Shown: positions 16,681 to 26,852, counted from the stretch's first letter. The stretch is 64,000 nt of DNA from Cupriavidus respiraculi (GCF_914271545.1 NZ_CAJZAH010000002.1:62001-126000); one strand, 5' to 3'. Numbers and translations are program-made. The notes: generated by a model not told the origin, from the letters alone.

Positions 16681-18319
16681 TGTTCTGGCCAATTTCAAAT
16701 GTCCGCCTGCTGGCTAGTTCAGAATGTCCGCTTCAGTGCAGCGTTGGTGTTCTGGTTTTTCGTCTTTTCCCGGGCTTCCGTGGGACAGTCGTGCTGGCCG
16801 TAGGCGATGCGGCATCAACGGGGTGGGGTGGTGGGGCCAACTCCTTGATCACGCGCCGCAGATCCTCTTCGTTGAGTTGGCGCTGTGATTTGGTGCCCGG
16901 TAAGGGTCTCCCCGGCCTATGCTTCGGCGGTTGGCCAAGCAGCGTGCGCGACGGTGTCGTTTCGATGCGGCGGTTGTCGCGCATCTCCTGCACGCGCTGC
17001 GCGATGCGAAGCGCATGACCGAGGCGTTTGTTTTCCACGATCGCGCCCTGATCGACGTCGGATAGCCGGCCGTAGAGGACGTAGGGCAGGGAAGCGCCAT
17101 CAGCCCACAGCTGGATCCGGCCGTCCGGATATTCGGCGACCTCGATGTACTTGTCGATCAGCATGCGCCGGTCTCGATCGTCCGCAATGAGATAGAGCAG
17201 GCGGTCGTACTGCAGCGTTAGGTTCTGCGACACCTTGCGCCATTCGCGCCAGGTAAAGATCCGCGTCAGATCCTCATCGCCACGCACCGGCCGGTGCGCA
17301 TCAAAGTCGCTGCGCGGCACCTTGGCAAAGCGCGCGTTAAAGTCGGCGATGAAGGCCGGCGCATAGGCATTGGCGGCCGCCGGCGAGTCGATCCCGCGCA
17401 GCCGCAGTTCCTTGACCAGCCGGTCCTGCAGCGTGCCATTCATTCGCTCCACGCGCCCCTTGGCCTGACTCGAATTGGCGCACAGGATGTCGATGTTCAA
17501 CTCGAACAGCGCCCGCCCAAACTGCGTGTAACCGCGTCCATCCGGCCCATCCTTGGCATTGACCCGGAACACGCTCGCCTTGTCGCTGTAGAAGGCCACC
17601 GGCTTGCCGTGCCGCTCCAGATAGGCCCGCGTGGCCGCAAAGTACGAGAACGTCGATTCGGTCGGCACAAACAGCAGTTGCATCAGCTGCCCGGTCGCAT
17701 CGTCGACGTAGACCAGCAGCGTGCAGGCCGGCCCCGGTCCTCGAACCAGCGGTGGTCGCTGCCATCGATCTGGATCAGCTCGCCCAGGCAGGCGCGCCGG
17801 TGCCGCGGCTGGTGGACCTTGGCCGGGCGCAGCTTCCTCGGGACCCAAAAGCCGGCGTCGATCATGATCCGGCGCACGCAGGCCTTGGATAGCTCGACGC
17901 CATGGCGCTCCCGTAGCTTCTCGCAAGCGAGCGTGGGACCAAAGTCGGCATAGGCGTCCCGAATCAGCCCGCGGACGCGGGCTTCCAGGCCTGGAGGCAA
18001 CTGTCGGTTCCCGGCGCGCCCGCGCTTGCGCGAGATCAGCCCGCTAGCGCCGTGCTCCTGCCAACGCAACACCAGCCGTCGTATCTGTCGAGCCGTGATG
18101 CCCAGCCGCTCAGCAGCTCGCCATTGAGCCAAGTGACCATCTGCGACAGCCTGAATGACCTTCATCCGATCGAGTTCGCGCATGCTCATCGTCACCATCT
18201 GAGGCTCGTCCACGGCTGGCTCCCGGGCGGCCGGGCGAGAAGTTGAACGTGAGCGTCATTGGGCTACGACAGGACATTTCTAATCATCCAGAAGAGGACA
18301 TTTCTATTAGTCCTCAACA
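16681..18319 (-). mobile_element. Insertion sequence, ISNCY family (IS1202-like), copy 1
   Basis: A 1639-bp element delimited by imperfect terminal inverted repeats that begin TGTT. The left end TGTTCTGGCCAATTTCAAAT and the right end read inward as TGTTGAGGACTAATAGAAAT agree at 16 of 24 positions. Each end carries a second AATGTCC motif about 25 bp further in, probably transposase sites. I see no 5-bp target duplication (ATCGT left, AACTT right). It lies directly after the Imm8-like gene and 5 bp before copy 2. Confidence 0.75.
16733..18213 (-). pseudogene. ISNCY-type DDE transposase, frameshifted (copy 1)
   Basis: Two overlapping frames, 18213 to about 17735 (N-terminal helix-turn-helix and first catalytic Asp in IQIDGSDHRWFED) and about 17735 to 16733 (second Asp in FYSDKASVFRVN and Glu in KGRVERMNGTLQ), together spell one transposase of about 490 residues. 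Copy 2 reads through the same place: there the plus strand has GGCCCTCGGTCC where copy 1 has GGCCCCGGTCC near 17731-17740, so a single base is missing here. The N-terminal start is GTG 18213. The element should be inactive unless helped by copy 2. Confidence 0.8.
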
Positions 18320-18324
18320 AACTT

Positions 18325-19938
18325 TGTCTAGGCGGTTTTCAAAGGTCTGCGCCCTGGCTACATTCAAATGTCAGTCCGATCGTGCTTTTTTTGTCGTTGG
18401 GCGTGATACGTAAGGCAGTCCAACTGGCCGGTCTCGGTGCCGTCTCAACAGGGTGGGGCGGTTGAGTTCGCGATGGCTCTTTCCAGGTCCAGCCGATTGA
18501 TCTGCCGCTTGCGCTTGGCGCCCGGGGTTGGCTTCATGGCCATCGCCGCGCCACCGCTGAGCGTGCGTGCCGGGCCCGCCGTTTGTCGGTCCTCGCGCAA
18601 CGCCTGCACCCGCGCCGCGATCTCCAGCACGTGCCCCAGCCGCTTGTGCTCCACGATGTCCGCCTGCCGGATCGTCTCGCGCGGATCGAACACGCTGTAG
18701 GGCAGGGCAGCGCCATCGGCCCATAACTCGATCCGCCCATCCGGGTATTCGGCCACCTCGATGGTCCGGCGGATCAGCTTGCGGTGTGCCACGCAGTCCT
18801 GCAGCAGGTACACGACCTTGTCGTACTGCAAGGTCAGGTTCTGCGACACCTTGCGCCATTCGCGCCAGGTAAAAATCCGGCGCAGATCCTCGTCCGCACG
18901 CACCGGCCGGTGCGCATCGAAGTCGCTGCGCGGCACCTTGGCAAAGCGGGCGTTAAAGTCGGCGATAAAGGCCGGCGCATAGGCATTGGCGGCCGCCGGC
19001 GAGTCGATCCCGCGCAGCCGCAGTTCCTTGACCAGCCGGTCCTGCAGCGTGCCATTCATTCGCTCCACGCGCCCCTTGGCCTGACTCGAATTGGCGCACA
19101 GGATGTCGATGTTCAACTCGAACAGCGCCCGCCCAAACTGCGTGTAACCGCGCCCATCCGGCCCATCCTTGGCATTGACCCGGAACACGCCCGCCTTGTC
19201 GCTGTAGAAGGCCACCGGCTTGCCGTGCCGCTCCAGATAGGCCCGCGTGGCCGCAAAGTACGAGAACGTCGATTCGGTCGGCACAAACAGCAGTTGCATC
19301 AGCTGCCCGGTCGCATCGTCGACGTACACCAGCAGCGTGCTGGCCGGCCCTCGGTCCTCGAACCAGCGGTGGTCGCTGCCATCGATCTGGATCAGCTCGC
19401 CCAGGCAGGCGCGCCGGTGCCGCGGCTGGTGGACTTTGGGTGGGCGCAGCTTGCGTGGCACCCAGAAGCCGGCGTCGATCATGATCCGGCGGACACAGGC
19501 AGGCGAAATCTCGACACCATGACGCTCGCGCAGCTTCTCGCAAGCCAGCGTCGGGCCGAAGTCCGCATAGCTGTCGCGTATCAGCCCACGCACGCGCGAC
19601 TCCAGACCCGGCGGCAACTGCCGATGGCCAGGCTGACCCCATTTGCGGGAGACCAGGCCTTGCGGGCCGTCCCGTCGATATCGCAGCACCAGTCGCTCGA
19701 CGTGGCGCCTGGAGACGCCAAGCTTCTCCGCGGCACGCCAGACCATCAAGCCGTCGTCTACAACGGCCTGAATGACCTTGCACCGGTCCAGCTCACGCAT
19801 GCTCATGGTGATGGTGTCGGCTCGTCCCATGATCGCGCTCCTGGCTTGGCGGCAAGGCGGCCAGCTTGGCATCATTCGGGTAGAGCACTACGACATTTGA
19901 ATTGATCTCAAGTACGACATTAGAAAAAACGGCCGACA
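18325..19938 (-). mobile_element. Insertion sequence, ISNCY family (IS1202-like), copy 2
   Basis: A 1614-bp element in the same orientation as copy 1 and separated from it by AACTT (18320-18324). Ends start TGTC: left TGTCTAGGCGGTTTTCAAAG, right read inward TGTCGGCCGTTTTTTCTAAT, with inner AATGTC motifs. The coding middle is nearly identical to copy 1, but the ends and the C-terminal coding part differ clearly, so these are related but distinct elements and not a fresh duplication. No obvious target duplication is seen. Confidence 0.75.
18445..19830 (-). CDS. ISNCY-family DDE transposase, intact (copy 2)
   Basis: A 461-residue transposase. The N-terminus has a helix-turn-helix of the MSMRELDRCKVIQAVVDDG type. 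The integrase-like core carries the three acidic residues in IQIDGSDHRWFED, FYSDKAGVFRVN and KGRVERMNGTLQDRL. I chose ATG 19830 because AGGAG lies about nine bases upstream; the frame extends to 19875. It catalyses cut or copy transposition of its own element and possibly of the frameshifted copy 1. Confidence 0.88.
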   Translation of the reverse strand: MGRADTITMSMRELDRCKVIQAVVDDGLMVWRAAEKLGVSRRHVERLVLRYRRDGPQGLVSRKWGQPGHRQLPPGLESRVRGLIRDSYADFGPTLACEKLRERHGVEISPACVRRIMIDAGFWVPRKLRPPKVHQPRHRRACLGELIQIDGSDHRWFEDRGPASTLLVYVDDATGQLMQLLFVPTESTFSYFAATRAYLERHGKPVAFYSDKAGVFRVNAKDGPDGRGYTQFGRALFELNIDILCANSSQAKGRVERMNGTLQDRLVKELRLRGIDSPAAANAYAPAFIADFNARFAKVPRSDFDAHRPVRADEDLRRIFTWREWRKVSQNLTLQYDKVVYLLQDCVAHRKLIRRTIEVAEYPDGRIELWADGAALPYSVFDPRETIRQADIVEHKRLGHVLEIAARVQALREDRQTAGPARTLSGGAAMAMKPTPGAKRKRQINRLDLERAIANSTAPPC

Positions 19939-19965
19939 TCGCTGCTGCCGATAATGGTTGTTATG

Positions 19966-20238
19966 TTAAATGGTAAACAACATAGCAACACGCCTCCCAT
20001 AACGCAGTGCTCCGCCCCAATCCCATCTATGCCCGCCCGAACCATGGCTCCGAATGAATGCATTCGGCGCCATGGCTAACGAACTCCGGCATGATCCGGC
20101 TCGCGCAGAGGCCAATCGCTTCGCGCTTGCCACTCCTTCGGAATGCGACGCATGCCGAGAGCGGCCACGCTACCACGGCTTCGGCTCCGCGCTGCATGCC
20201 TTCCCCTCGGGGCCGACGAACGCGTTGACGATGCGGCA
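19966..20238 (+). repeat. Dispersed direct repeat, copy B
   Basis: Second copy of the sequence at 15753-15975, same strand, about 273 bp because it keeps about 48 bp (from AATGAATGCATT to GATCCGGC) that copy A lacks. It begins 27 bp after the end of IS copy 2. The remaining 235 bp to the next gene (20239-20473) contains its leader but no gene, and no promoter with good spacing was recognised. Confidence 0.8.
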
Positions 20239-20473
20239 ACCACCCGGCAGGGACATCACCCCATGGCCCGTGAGGCGCGACGCCTTCCGCGCTTGTAAAG
20301 CGCATCTTCCGATATAACATGCGGCGTGGCGCTGAGGCGCGATGCAGCGACGGGCGCCATGCATGGCGCTGCCGGGCAACGGGCATGCGTGTCCCGGCGG
20401 CCTGGCGTCGCACGATCGGTATGCCGCCGAATGCTGGATCGATGATTGGATCGATTGCCCGGGAGATATACCC

Positions 20474-22177
20474 ATGCAATGCTCGGTCGGGATTTTCGAT
20501 GACGTGCCCATCACGGTATTGTTCCTGACCGCCGGGCTTGGCTACGCGATTGGAAAGCTCAAGGCTGGCCCGATTGCGCTCGGCGGGGTATGCGGGACAC
20601 TGATCGTCGCATTGCTGGTGGGTCAGACGGGCTGCCAGCTCCATGGCGATCTCAAGGAAGTCGCCTTCGCCCTCTTCATCTTCGCCATGGGCTATTCGGG
20701 CGGGCCTCAATTCTTCGCGAACCTGAACCGCTCCAGCCTCCGCTTTCTCGTTCTGCCTTTGATCGAAGCGGTGACGGTCACGTCAATCGTGCTGGTGGCG
20801 ACCCGCTTGCTGGCGCTGGACGCTGGCACGGCGGCTGGACTTGCCGCCGGCGCCGCGACGGAGTCGGCCGTGGTGGGCACCGCGGCGGAAGCGCTTCATC
20901 GCCTTGGAGCCGATGCCGGCGAGGTGGCGCGGATGGAGTCGAATATCGCCACGGCCTATACGCTGACCTATCTCGTCGGTCTGGTCAGCATCGTGTTTTT
21001 TACCAGCCAGGTGGCACCTGCCCTCCTCCGCATCAACCTGCAAGCGTCGTCGCAGGAGCTGGCGAGGCGGCTGCAGGCGGCATCGGAGAGCGATGTCGCC
21101 ACGCAGCCTGCGCTGCCTCGCGTCGTGGGGCGCTGCTATCGCGCCGAAGCCGCTGCCGGCATGACCGTCCACGCGCTGGAACGCGCGCTTGGCGGCCGCA
21201 CGCTGGTCTTCAGTCTCGTTCGTGGCGACCTGTCGATCGAACCGGTGCCGGACCTTGTCATCGAGGCTGGCGACCGGCTCGCCCTGCTCGGCGTGCGCGA
21301 ACGGCTCGTCGCGGCGAGCCGGCTGGTGGGTATCGAGGTGCCGCCCCCACCGGCGCAGCTCGACGTGCTGGACCTGGACCACCGCGAAGTCGTCCTCAGC
21401 AAGCGGCAGCTGAACGGCCGGACGCTGAAGGAGCTCGGCGGAACCGCAAGGCGGCGGCAACTGCGTTTCGTCTGGATACAGCGGATTTCGCGAGCGGGAT
21501 TGAGCCTGCCCATCACGCCGGCCACGCGCCTGCAGCACGGCGACAGGCTGATGCTCGTAGGCACCGACGTCGCGTTGAACGCAGCGGCGCGGGAAATCGG
21601 GACCGTCGTCCGGCAGACCGAGGCCACCGATCTCGTCTTTCTGTGCGTGGGCATACTGCTGGGGCTGCTGATCGGCATGCTGTCCGTTACCGTCGCCGGC
21701 ATTCCGATATCGCTCGGGAGCGGCGGCGGCGCGCTGCTGAGCGGGCTGATCTTCGGCTGGATCGCGATGAAACGCCCCGGCCTGGCCGACATGCCGCCGG
21801 CGGCTGTCCAACTGCTCAAGGATCTGGGCCTTGCTGTCTTCGTTGCCTGTGTGGGGCTGTCGGCCGGCCCCGATGCCATCGCACTGGTGCGCGAGCACGG
21901 CGCGGTGCTGCCCCTGGTCGGCCTGGCCGTGTCGCTGGTGCCCGCCTGCCTGTCGCTGTGGATCGGCCACGCGGTGCTCAGGATCGAAGGGCCCCTGCTC
22001 GTGGGCGCCATCGCGGGGCAGCACGTCAGTACGCCCGCCATCAGCGCCATCGTTGCGGCGAGCCGCAGTTCGGTGCCCCTCCTGGGCTATACGGTGACGT
22101 ATGCCATCGCCAACGTCATGCTGCCGGTGCTCGGGCCGATCATCGTGGTGCTGGCGCACCGGATAGGCCAAGGCTGA
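20474..22177 (+). CDS. aspT: Aspartate:alanine exchanger family transporter (AspT/AAE), first paralogue
   Basis: A 567-residue inner-membrane protein with the AAE layout: about five N-terminal membrane segments (residues 10-170), a soluble middle with two TrkA-C-type domains (about 215-380, each with the GDRL motif), and about five C-terminal membrane segments. Such proteins exchange extracellular aspartate for cytoplasmic alanine. ATG 20474 is preferred over 20342 because GGGAGA precedes it and hydrophobic sequence starts soon after. It is followed 255 bp later by the decarboxylase gene, on the same strand. It could instead carry a related acid; specificity is inferred from context. Confidence 0.82.
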   Translation: MQCSVGIFDDVPITVLFLTAGLGYAIGKLKAGPIALGGVCGTLIVALLVGQTGCQLHGDLKEVAFALFIFAMGYSGGPQFFANLNRSSLRFLVLPLIEAVTVTSIVLVATRLLALDAGTAAGLAAGAATESAVVGTAAEALHRLGADAGEVARMESNIATAYTLTYLVGLVSIVFFTSQVAPALLRINLQASSQELARRLQAASESDVATQPALPRVVGRCYRAEAAAGMTVHALERALGGRTLVFSLVRGDLSIEPVPDLVIEAGDRLALLGVRERLVAASRLVGIEVPPPPAQLDVLDLDHREVVLSKRQLNGRTLKELGGTARRRQLRFVWIQRISRAGLSLPITPATRLQHGDRLMLVGTDVALNAAAREIGTVVRQTEATDLVFLCVGILLGLLIGMLSVTVAGIPISLGSGGGALLSGLIFGWIAMKRPGLADMPPAAVQLLKDLGLAVFVACVGLSAGPDAIALVREHGAVLPLVGLAVSLVPACLSLWIGHAVLRIEGPLLVGAIAGQHVSTPAISAIVAASRSSVPLLGYTVTYAIANVMLPVLGPIIVVLAHRIGQG

Positions 22178-22432
22178 CGCGCCCTTCCGCCAAAGCGCGC
22201 GACTCGCCATCCGGGGTCTCGATCGGAATCATGCAGATCACCTCAAAAAAATCTAACTTGCTCTGCTGCCGGCTCATGTCTTGAATCTCCGGTACGGCAC
22301 ATCGTTCGGCCGGAAAGTGCCGACTTGCCTGCCCCGCGCCACGGGGCCAGTGGCGATTGACTCGCGGCATCGGGCAAGGACCCACGTCCTGCATCGACAT
22401 CCGTGCCCTGTGCGCACCGTTGGAGATCCGGC

Positions 22433-24055
22433 ATGAGCGGCATCGACTTCCACAACTACGAAGCACTGAGCCCCTTCGAAATCAAGGACGAACTGATCCG
22501 GCTCGCAAGGGCCAGCTCCGAGAAGACGGCCGCGGCCTTTCTCAACGCCGGTCGCGGCAATCCGAACTGGATCGCCACCACGCCACGCGAGGCGTTCTTC
22601 CTGCTGGGCCAGTTCGCGCTGACCGAATCCACGCGGGTGATGTCCGAACCCGGCCTGGGCGGCATGCCGGAGAAGCACGGCATCGCGGACCGATATCGCA
22701 CGTGGATGACCGCACACGCCGCGATGCCTGGCGCGGCAACGCTGCAGCGCATCCTCGCATATGCCGTCGACACCCTGGAGTTCGATGCCGACGCCTTCGT
22801 CCACGAACTGGTGGACTCGATCATCGGCGACAACTACCCGGTGCCCGACCGGATGCTGCCCCATGCGGAGGTGGTCGTGCGCCGCTACCTCGACTGGGCG
22901 ATGTGTTCGGACCAGCCGCCTGCCGGCAAATTCGAGCTCTATGCCGTCGAGGGCGGCACCGCGGCAATGTGCTACATCTTCAAGTCCCTTCAGGCGAACC
23001 GCCTGCTGAGCAAGGGCGACACCATCGCCATCGCCACGCCGATCTTCACGCCCTATATCGAGATCGCGCAGCTGGAGGACTACCAGCTCGACGCCGTCTA
23101 CATCAATACCGAGCAGGAGGACCAGTACCAGTTCACCGACGCCGACATCGCCCAGCTCGAGGACCCCAAAATCAAGGCATTCTTCCTCGTCAATCCTGGC
23201 AATCCGACATCGATGGCGCTGTCCCCGGAGTCCAATGCCAAGCTGGTGCAGCTGGTCAAGACCAAGCGCCCGGACCTGATCGTCCTGACCGACGACGTCT
23301 ACGGCACGTTCGTGAAGGGCTTCCGCTCCCTGATGGCGGACCTGCCGCAGAACACCATCGGCGTGTATTCCTTCTCCAAGTACTTTGGCTGCACTGGCTG
23401 GCGCCTTGGCGTCATCGCCATCCACGAGAACAACATTCTCGACGACATGCTGGCCAGGCTGCCGGCGGACAAGCTGGCCGCGCTGGATCGGCGCTACGGC
23501 ACATTGACGCTGGAGCCGCGCAAGCTGCGGATGATCGACCGCATCGTGGCTGACAGCCGGGACGTGGCGTTGAACCACACCGCCGGCTTGTCGCTGCCGC
23601 AGCAGGTCATGATGACGCTGTTCTCGCTGGTGGAGCTGCTGGACACGGCCAAGGATTACCAGGCCCGCTGCATGAACATCGTGATGCGGCGCGCCCGGGC
23701 GTGCCGGGAAGGGCTCGGCATCGAGGTCCAAAGCACCCCGCTGTTCGCCCGCTACTACGGCGAGATCGACTTCGAATTCTGGCTGCGCAAATACATCGGC
23801 GAGGATGTGGTCACCTGGATGAAGGCAAATATCCACCCGCTGGACATCGTATTCCGGCTGGCCGAGGACCACGGAATCGTGCTGCTCAATGGCAGCGGCT
23901 TCAAGGGACCGGACTGGAGTTGCCGCGTGTCCTTCGCCAACCTGAACGACGACGCGTACGAGAACATCGGCCGCGCGGTCCGGTCGGTCGCACGCAGCTA
24001 TGTGCAGACGTTCCGTGCCAGCCAGGGCCTTTCGCCGCAGCCAAAGCCGGACTGA
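22433..24055 (+). CDS. asdA: Aspartate 4-decarboxylase (bifunctional aspartate aminotransferase/beta-decarboxylase)
   Basis: A 540-residue PLP enzyme converting L-aspartate to L-alanine and CO2. It has the aminotransferase fold with an N-terminal extension typical of AsdA, including GRGNPNW and the RYRTWM region. Further features are LVNPGNPTS, the Asp of VLTDDVYG that holds the PLP ring nitrogen, and the PLP lysine in FSKYFGCTGWRLG (residues about 310-322). ATG 22433 is supported by GGAG nine bases upstream. Family length is about 530-545 residues. It is flanked by two aspartate:alanine antiporter genes. Consuming one proton per decarboxylation, while antiport moves net negative charge inward, would generate proton motive force. 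Confidence 0.92.
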   Translation: MSGIDFHNYEALSPFEIKDELIRLARASSEKTAAAFLNAGRGNPNWIATTPREAFFLLGQFALTESTRVMSEPGLGGMPEKHGIADRYRTWMTAHAAMPGAATLQRILAYAVDTLEFDADAFVHELVDSIIGDNYPVPDRMLPHAEVVVRRYLDWAMCSDQPPAGKFELYAVEGGTAAMCYIFKSLQANRLLSKGDTIAIATPIFTPYIEIAQLEDYQLDAVYINTEQEDQYQFTDADIAQLEDPKIKAFFLVNPGNPTSMALSPESNAKLVQLVKTKRPDLIVLTDDVYGTFVKGFRSLMADLPQNTIGVYSFSKYFGCTGWRLGVIAIHENNILDDMLARLPADKLAALDRRYGTLTLEPRKLRMIDRIVADSRDVALNHTAGLSLPQQVMMTLFSLVELLDTAKDYQARCMNIVMRRARACREGLGIEVQSTPLFARYYGEIDFEFWLRKYIGEDVVTWMKANIHPLDIVFRLAEDHGIVLLNGSGFKGPDWSCRVSFANLNDDAYENIGRAVRSVARSYVQTFRASQGLSPQPKPD

Positions 24056-24181
24056 GCCGGAATCCGGCGGCATGTCCGCCAGCGGCCGATGAGCAAAAAG
24101 GGCCGCGCCCGCGGCTGAACAGCAGCGGCCGGGACACCGGCGACGCGAGGTCGACGCAGCGAGAAAAACACGGAGAACGCC

Positions 24182-25873
24182 ATGTGGGGCTGGTTCGAAT
24201 CGACCTTGCGCACATATCCCGAGATCGCGATCTTTCTTTCCCTGGCGGTGGGCTATTACGTCGGCGGCAAGAGCTTCAAGGGGTTCAGCCTGGGCGCGGT
24301 CACCGCCACGCTGCTTACCGCGGTACTGATCGGCCAGCTCGGCATCACGGTCTCGGCCAACGTGAAGTCGGTCTTCTTCCTGATGTTCCTGTTTGCCGTC
24401 GGCTATGGTGTGGGACCGCAATTCGTGCGGGGCATCGCCAAGGACGGGATTCCCCAGGCGATCTTTGCCCTGATCGTCAGCGCGCTGTGTATCGTGGTGC
24501 CGGTGGTGTGCGCCAGGATCGCTGGCTACGACCTCGGCTATGCGGCGGGCCTGTATGCGGGCTCGCAGACGATCTCGGCTTCCATGGGGCTGGCTACGGA
24601 TGCGATCAACCGGCTGGGGCTGCCGCCGGAGCAAGCCAAGGCGATGCTCGACGCCATGCCGGTCGCCTATGCCGTCACCTATATCTACGGCACCATCGGC
24701 TCGGCCATCGTACTCGCCACGATCGGACCGAAGCTGATGGGCATCGACCTGGCCGCGGCCTGCAAGGAGTACGAGGCAACCATGGGCGCGCACACGTCGC
24801 TGGGCGGGCCCGACAGCGCGTGGCATGGATTCGAACTGCGCGCCTACCGGATCCGGGAAGGTGCCAAGGTCAGCGGGATGACGGCGGCGCAGGCGGAGGC
24901 GCTGGTGTCCGATGCGCGCCTGTTCATCGAAAGGCTGCGGCGCGGCAGCGAGATCATGGATGTGACCGGCGACGCCGTGCTTCAGGCGGGCGACGTGGTG
25001 GCGATCGCGGGCCGGCGCGAGGTACTGGTGGACCTGCTCGGCCACCGCTCCGAGGAAGTCGACGATCCCGAACTGCTCAGCGTGAAGGCTGAAGGCGTCG
25101 ACGTCTACGTGACAAACAAGGAAGCGAGCGGCAAGACCCTCGCAGAGCTGGCAAAACTGCCCGCCGCGCGCGGCGTGTTCGTGCGCAGGATCAAGCGGGG
25201 CGCAACCGGCACCGAGATTCCGGTGCTGGCGCAGACCACCCTTCATCGTGGAGACATCCTGACGCTGGTGGGGCGCGTGTCGGATACCACGGCGGCCGCC
25301 AAGGCGCTGGGCTACATCGACCGTCCCAGCAATGTCGCGGATGTCGCATTCATCGGCGGCGCGATCGCGCTGGGCGCGCTGGTCGGTGCGCTGGTCATCC
25401 AGGTCGGCGGCGCGCCCATCACCCTGTCCACCGCCGGGGGCACCTTGATTGCCGGCTTGCTGTTCGGCTGGCTGCGCTCGATCCATCCCACCTTCGGGCG
25501 CATCCCGGATTCGACCGTGTGGTTCATGAATTCGGTCGGGCTGAATGTCTTTATCGCGGTGGTCGGCATCAGCGCTGGCCCCGGCTTCGTCGCCGGCCTG
25601 CAGCAGCTCGGCCTGAGCCTGTTCCTGTGGGGCGTCGCGTCGACCACCATTCCGCTGTTCCTGGCCATGTACCTGGGCAAGTACGTCTTCAAGTTCCACC
25701 CCGCGCTGCTGTTCGGCTGTGTCGCGGGAGCGCGCACGACCACCGCCGCGCTGGGCATGATCTGCGATGCGGCCAAAAGCCAGACGCCGGGGCTGGGCTA
25801 TACGGTGACCTATGCGGTCGGCAATACCGTGCTGACCATCGGCGGCATGATCGTCATCATGCTGCTGTCGTAG
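24182..25873 (+). CDS. aspT: Aspartate:alanine antiporter (AspT/AAE family), second paralogue
   Basis: A 563-residue protein with the same duplicated membrane-RCK-membrane layout as the first paralogue but clearly different sequence. N-terminal membrane part about 1-165 ([20 protein letters not shown]), TrkA-C-like domains about 215-375, and a C-terminal part with [15 protein letters not shown]. This copy looks closer to characterised AspT than the first. GGAG eight bases before ATG 24182, 126 bp after asdA, no terminator seen, so probably co-transcribed. It exchanges aspartate for alanine, closing the decarboxylation cycle. Confidence 0.88.
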   Translation: MWGWFESTLRTYPEIAIFLSLAVGYYVGGKSFKGFSLGAVTATLLTAVLIGQLGITVSANVKSVFFLMFLFAVGYGVGPQFVRGIAKDGIPQAIFALIVSALCIVVPVVCARIAGYDLGYAAGLYAGSQTISASMGLATDAINRLGLPPEQAKAMLDAMPVAYAVTYIYGTIGSAIVLATIGPKLMGIDLAAACKEYEATMGAHTSLGGPDSAWHGFELRAYRIREGAKVSGMTAAQAEALVSDARLFIERLRRGSEIMDVTGDAVLQAGDVVAIAGRREVLVDLLGHRSEEVDDPELLSVKAEGVDVYVTNKEASGKTLAELAKLPAARGVFVRRIKRGATGTEIPVLAQTTLHRGDILTLVGRVSDTTAAAKALGYIDRPSNVADVAFIGGAIALGALVGALVIQVGGAPITLSTAGGTLIAGLLFGWLRSIHPTFGRIPDSTVWFMNSVGLNVFIAVVGISAGPGFVAGLQQLGLSLFLWGVASTTIPLFLAMYLGKYVFKFHPALLFGCVAGARTTTAALGMICDAAKSQTPGLGYTVTYAVGNTVLTIGGMIVIMLLS

Positions 25874-25908
25874 CCGCCCGGGCTGCTGGCGTCGATTCCG
25901 CCCTTGGG

Positions 25909-26811
25909 CTAAACCTCCATCGGCGCAGCCGCCTTGTCTCGCAGGAACGCAATCAATGTCGTGACGGCGCGGGTCTGATAGCGGGCCGGCATGTACAGCA
26001 GGTACATGGTGGTCCGCAGAAACGCCAGGTCGCGCGGCGGCAACGGCAGGCGGATCAACGTTCCGGCCGCGAGGTCCTCCGCAACCATGTATTGCGGCAC
26101 CAGACCCACACCGAGCCCTTGCAGGATGGCGTCGCGCAGGAAGAAGAAATTGGCGGACATCAGCCGCGGACGGATCTGCCGCTGCCCGCTCGCGCCCCCT
26201 GCCCGGCCTGCCGATTTGAGCTTCTGACCGGTGAGGTCCGACGTGATCAGGGGCAGGTCCATCAAGTCTTCGAGCGTTTGCGGCCTGTCATGGTCCCGCA
26301 TCAACTGTGGCGTGGCGCACGCGACGTACTCGACGTCTCCCAGGCTGCAGGCGACCGCATTGGCGGGGGTGTCGCCCATGACGCGGACCGAGAAGTCCAC
26401 GGCGCCCTTGATCAGGTCCTCGATGTCGTTATCGAAGATGACATTGAGGGTAATGGCCGGATACAGGGTCATGAACTCGATGAACCAGGCCGACATGGTG
26501 TGCTGCCCGAACCCGCTCGGCACGCTCAGCCGCACCGTGCCGCTGAGCCGCTTGCCGAGGCTTTGCACCGATTCGTTTGCGGCCATCAGCTCCTGGCGGA
26601 TCGCGCGCCCGTGCGCATAGAGCTGGCGTCCAAGCTCGGTCGGCTCGATCTGGCGCGTGCTGCGCTTCAGCAGCTCGGAGCCCAGCTGCCGCTCGAAATG
26701 GTTGAGCCGTTTGCTGACGTTGGCGCGGCTCATGCCCAGTTGCCGCGCCGCCCGGCTCAGGTTGCCAGCCTCGATGATATCTACCAGCAGGCCCAATGCA
26801 TTGAGGTCCAA
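25909..26811 (-). CDS. LysR-family transcriptional regulator (TTG start)
   Basis: A roughly 300-residue regulator, helix-turn-helix about residues 5-60 (LVDIIEAGNLSRAARQLGMS), effector domain from about 90. There is no ATG at the N-terminus. TTG at 26811 gives the normal LysR beginning and has CGGAG at six bases, while TTG 26817 is too close to it. A TTG start may keep expression low. It ends 35 bp past the second antiporter gene (convergent) and is divergent from the CoA-transferase gene, so control of the CoA-transferase/Bug pair is the simpler reading. Confidence 0.87.
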   Translation of the reverse strand: MDLNALGLLVDIIEAGNLSRAARQLGMSRANVSKRLNHFERQLGSELLKRSTRQIEPTELGRQLYAHGRAIRQELMAANESVQSLGKRLSGTVRLSVPSGFGQHTMSAWFIEFMTLYPAITLNVIFDNDIEDLIKGAVDFSVRVMGDTPANAVACSLGDVEYVACATPQLMRDHDRPQTLEDLMDLPLITSDLTGQKLKSAGRAGGASGQRQIRPRLMSANFFFLRDAILQGLGVGLVPQYMVAEDLAAGTLIRLPLPPRDLAFLRTTMYLLYMPARYQTRAVTTLIAFLRDKAAAPMEV

Positions 26812-26852
26812 TGTCAACTCCGAGTTGTCATATCTGTCGATTAAAGGTTGTA

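Noticed and set aside
17725-17745. Programmed frameshift in the copy 1 transposase
   Set aside because: The closely related copy 2 reads through in one frame, the difference is a single missing base, and no slippery heptamer of the usual A-rich type is present.
18320-18324. AACTT between the IS copies as a target-site duplication
   Set aside because: The same five bases are not found at the outer ends (ATCGT before copy 1, TCGCT after copy 2).
16681-19938. Composite transposon made of the two IS copies
   Set aside because: Only 5 bp separate them, so there is no passenger, and the ends differ.
22274-25699. A 1141-codon minus-strand open frame opposite the aspartate genes (and similar ones such as 1175-4003)
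   Set aside because: His/Arg/Gln-rich translations without motifs, antisense to recognised enzymes and transporters; typical of GC-rich DNA.
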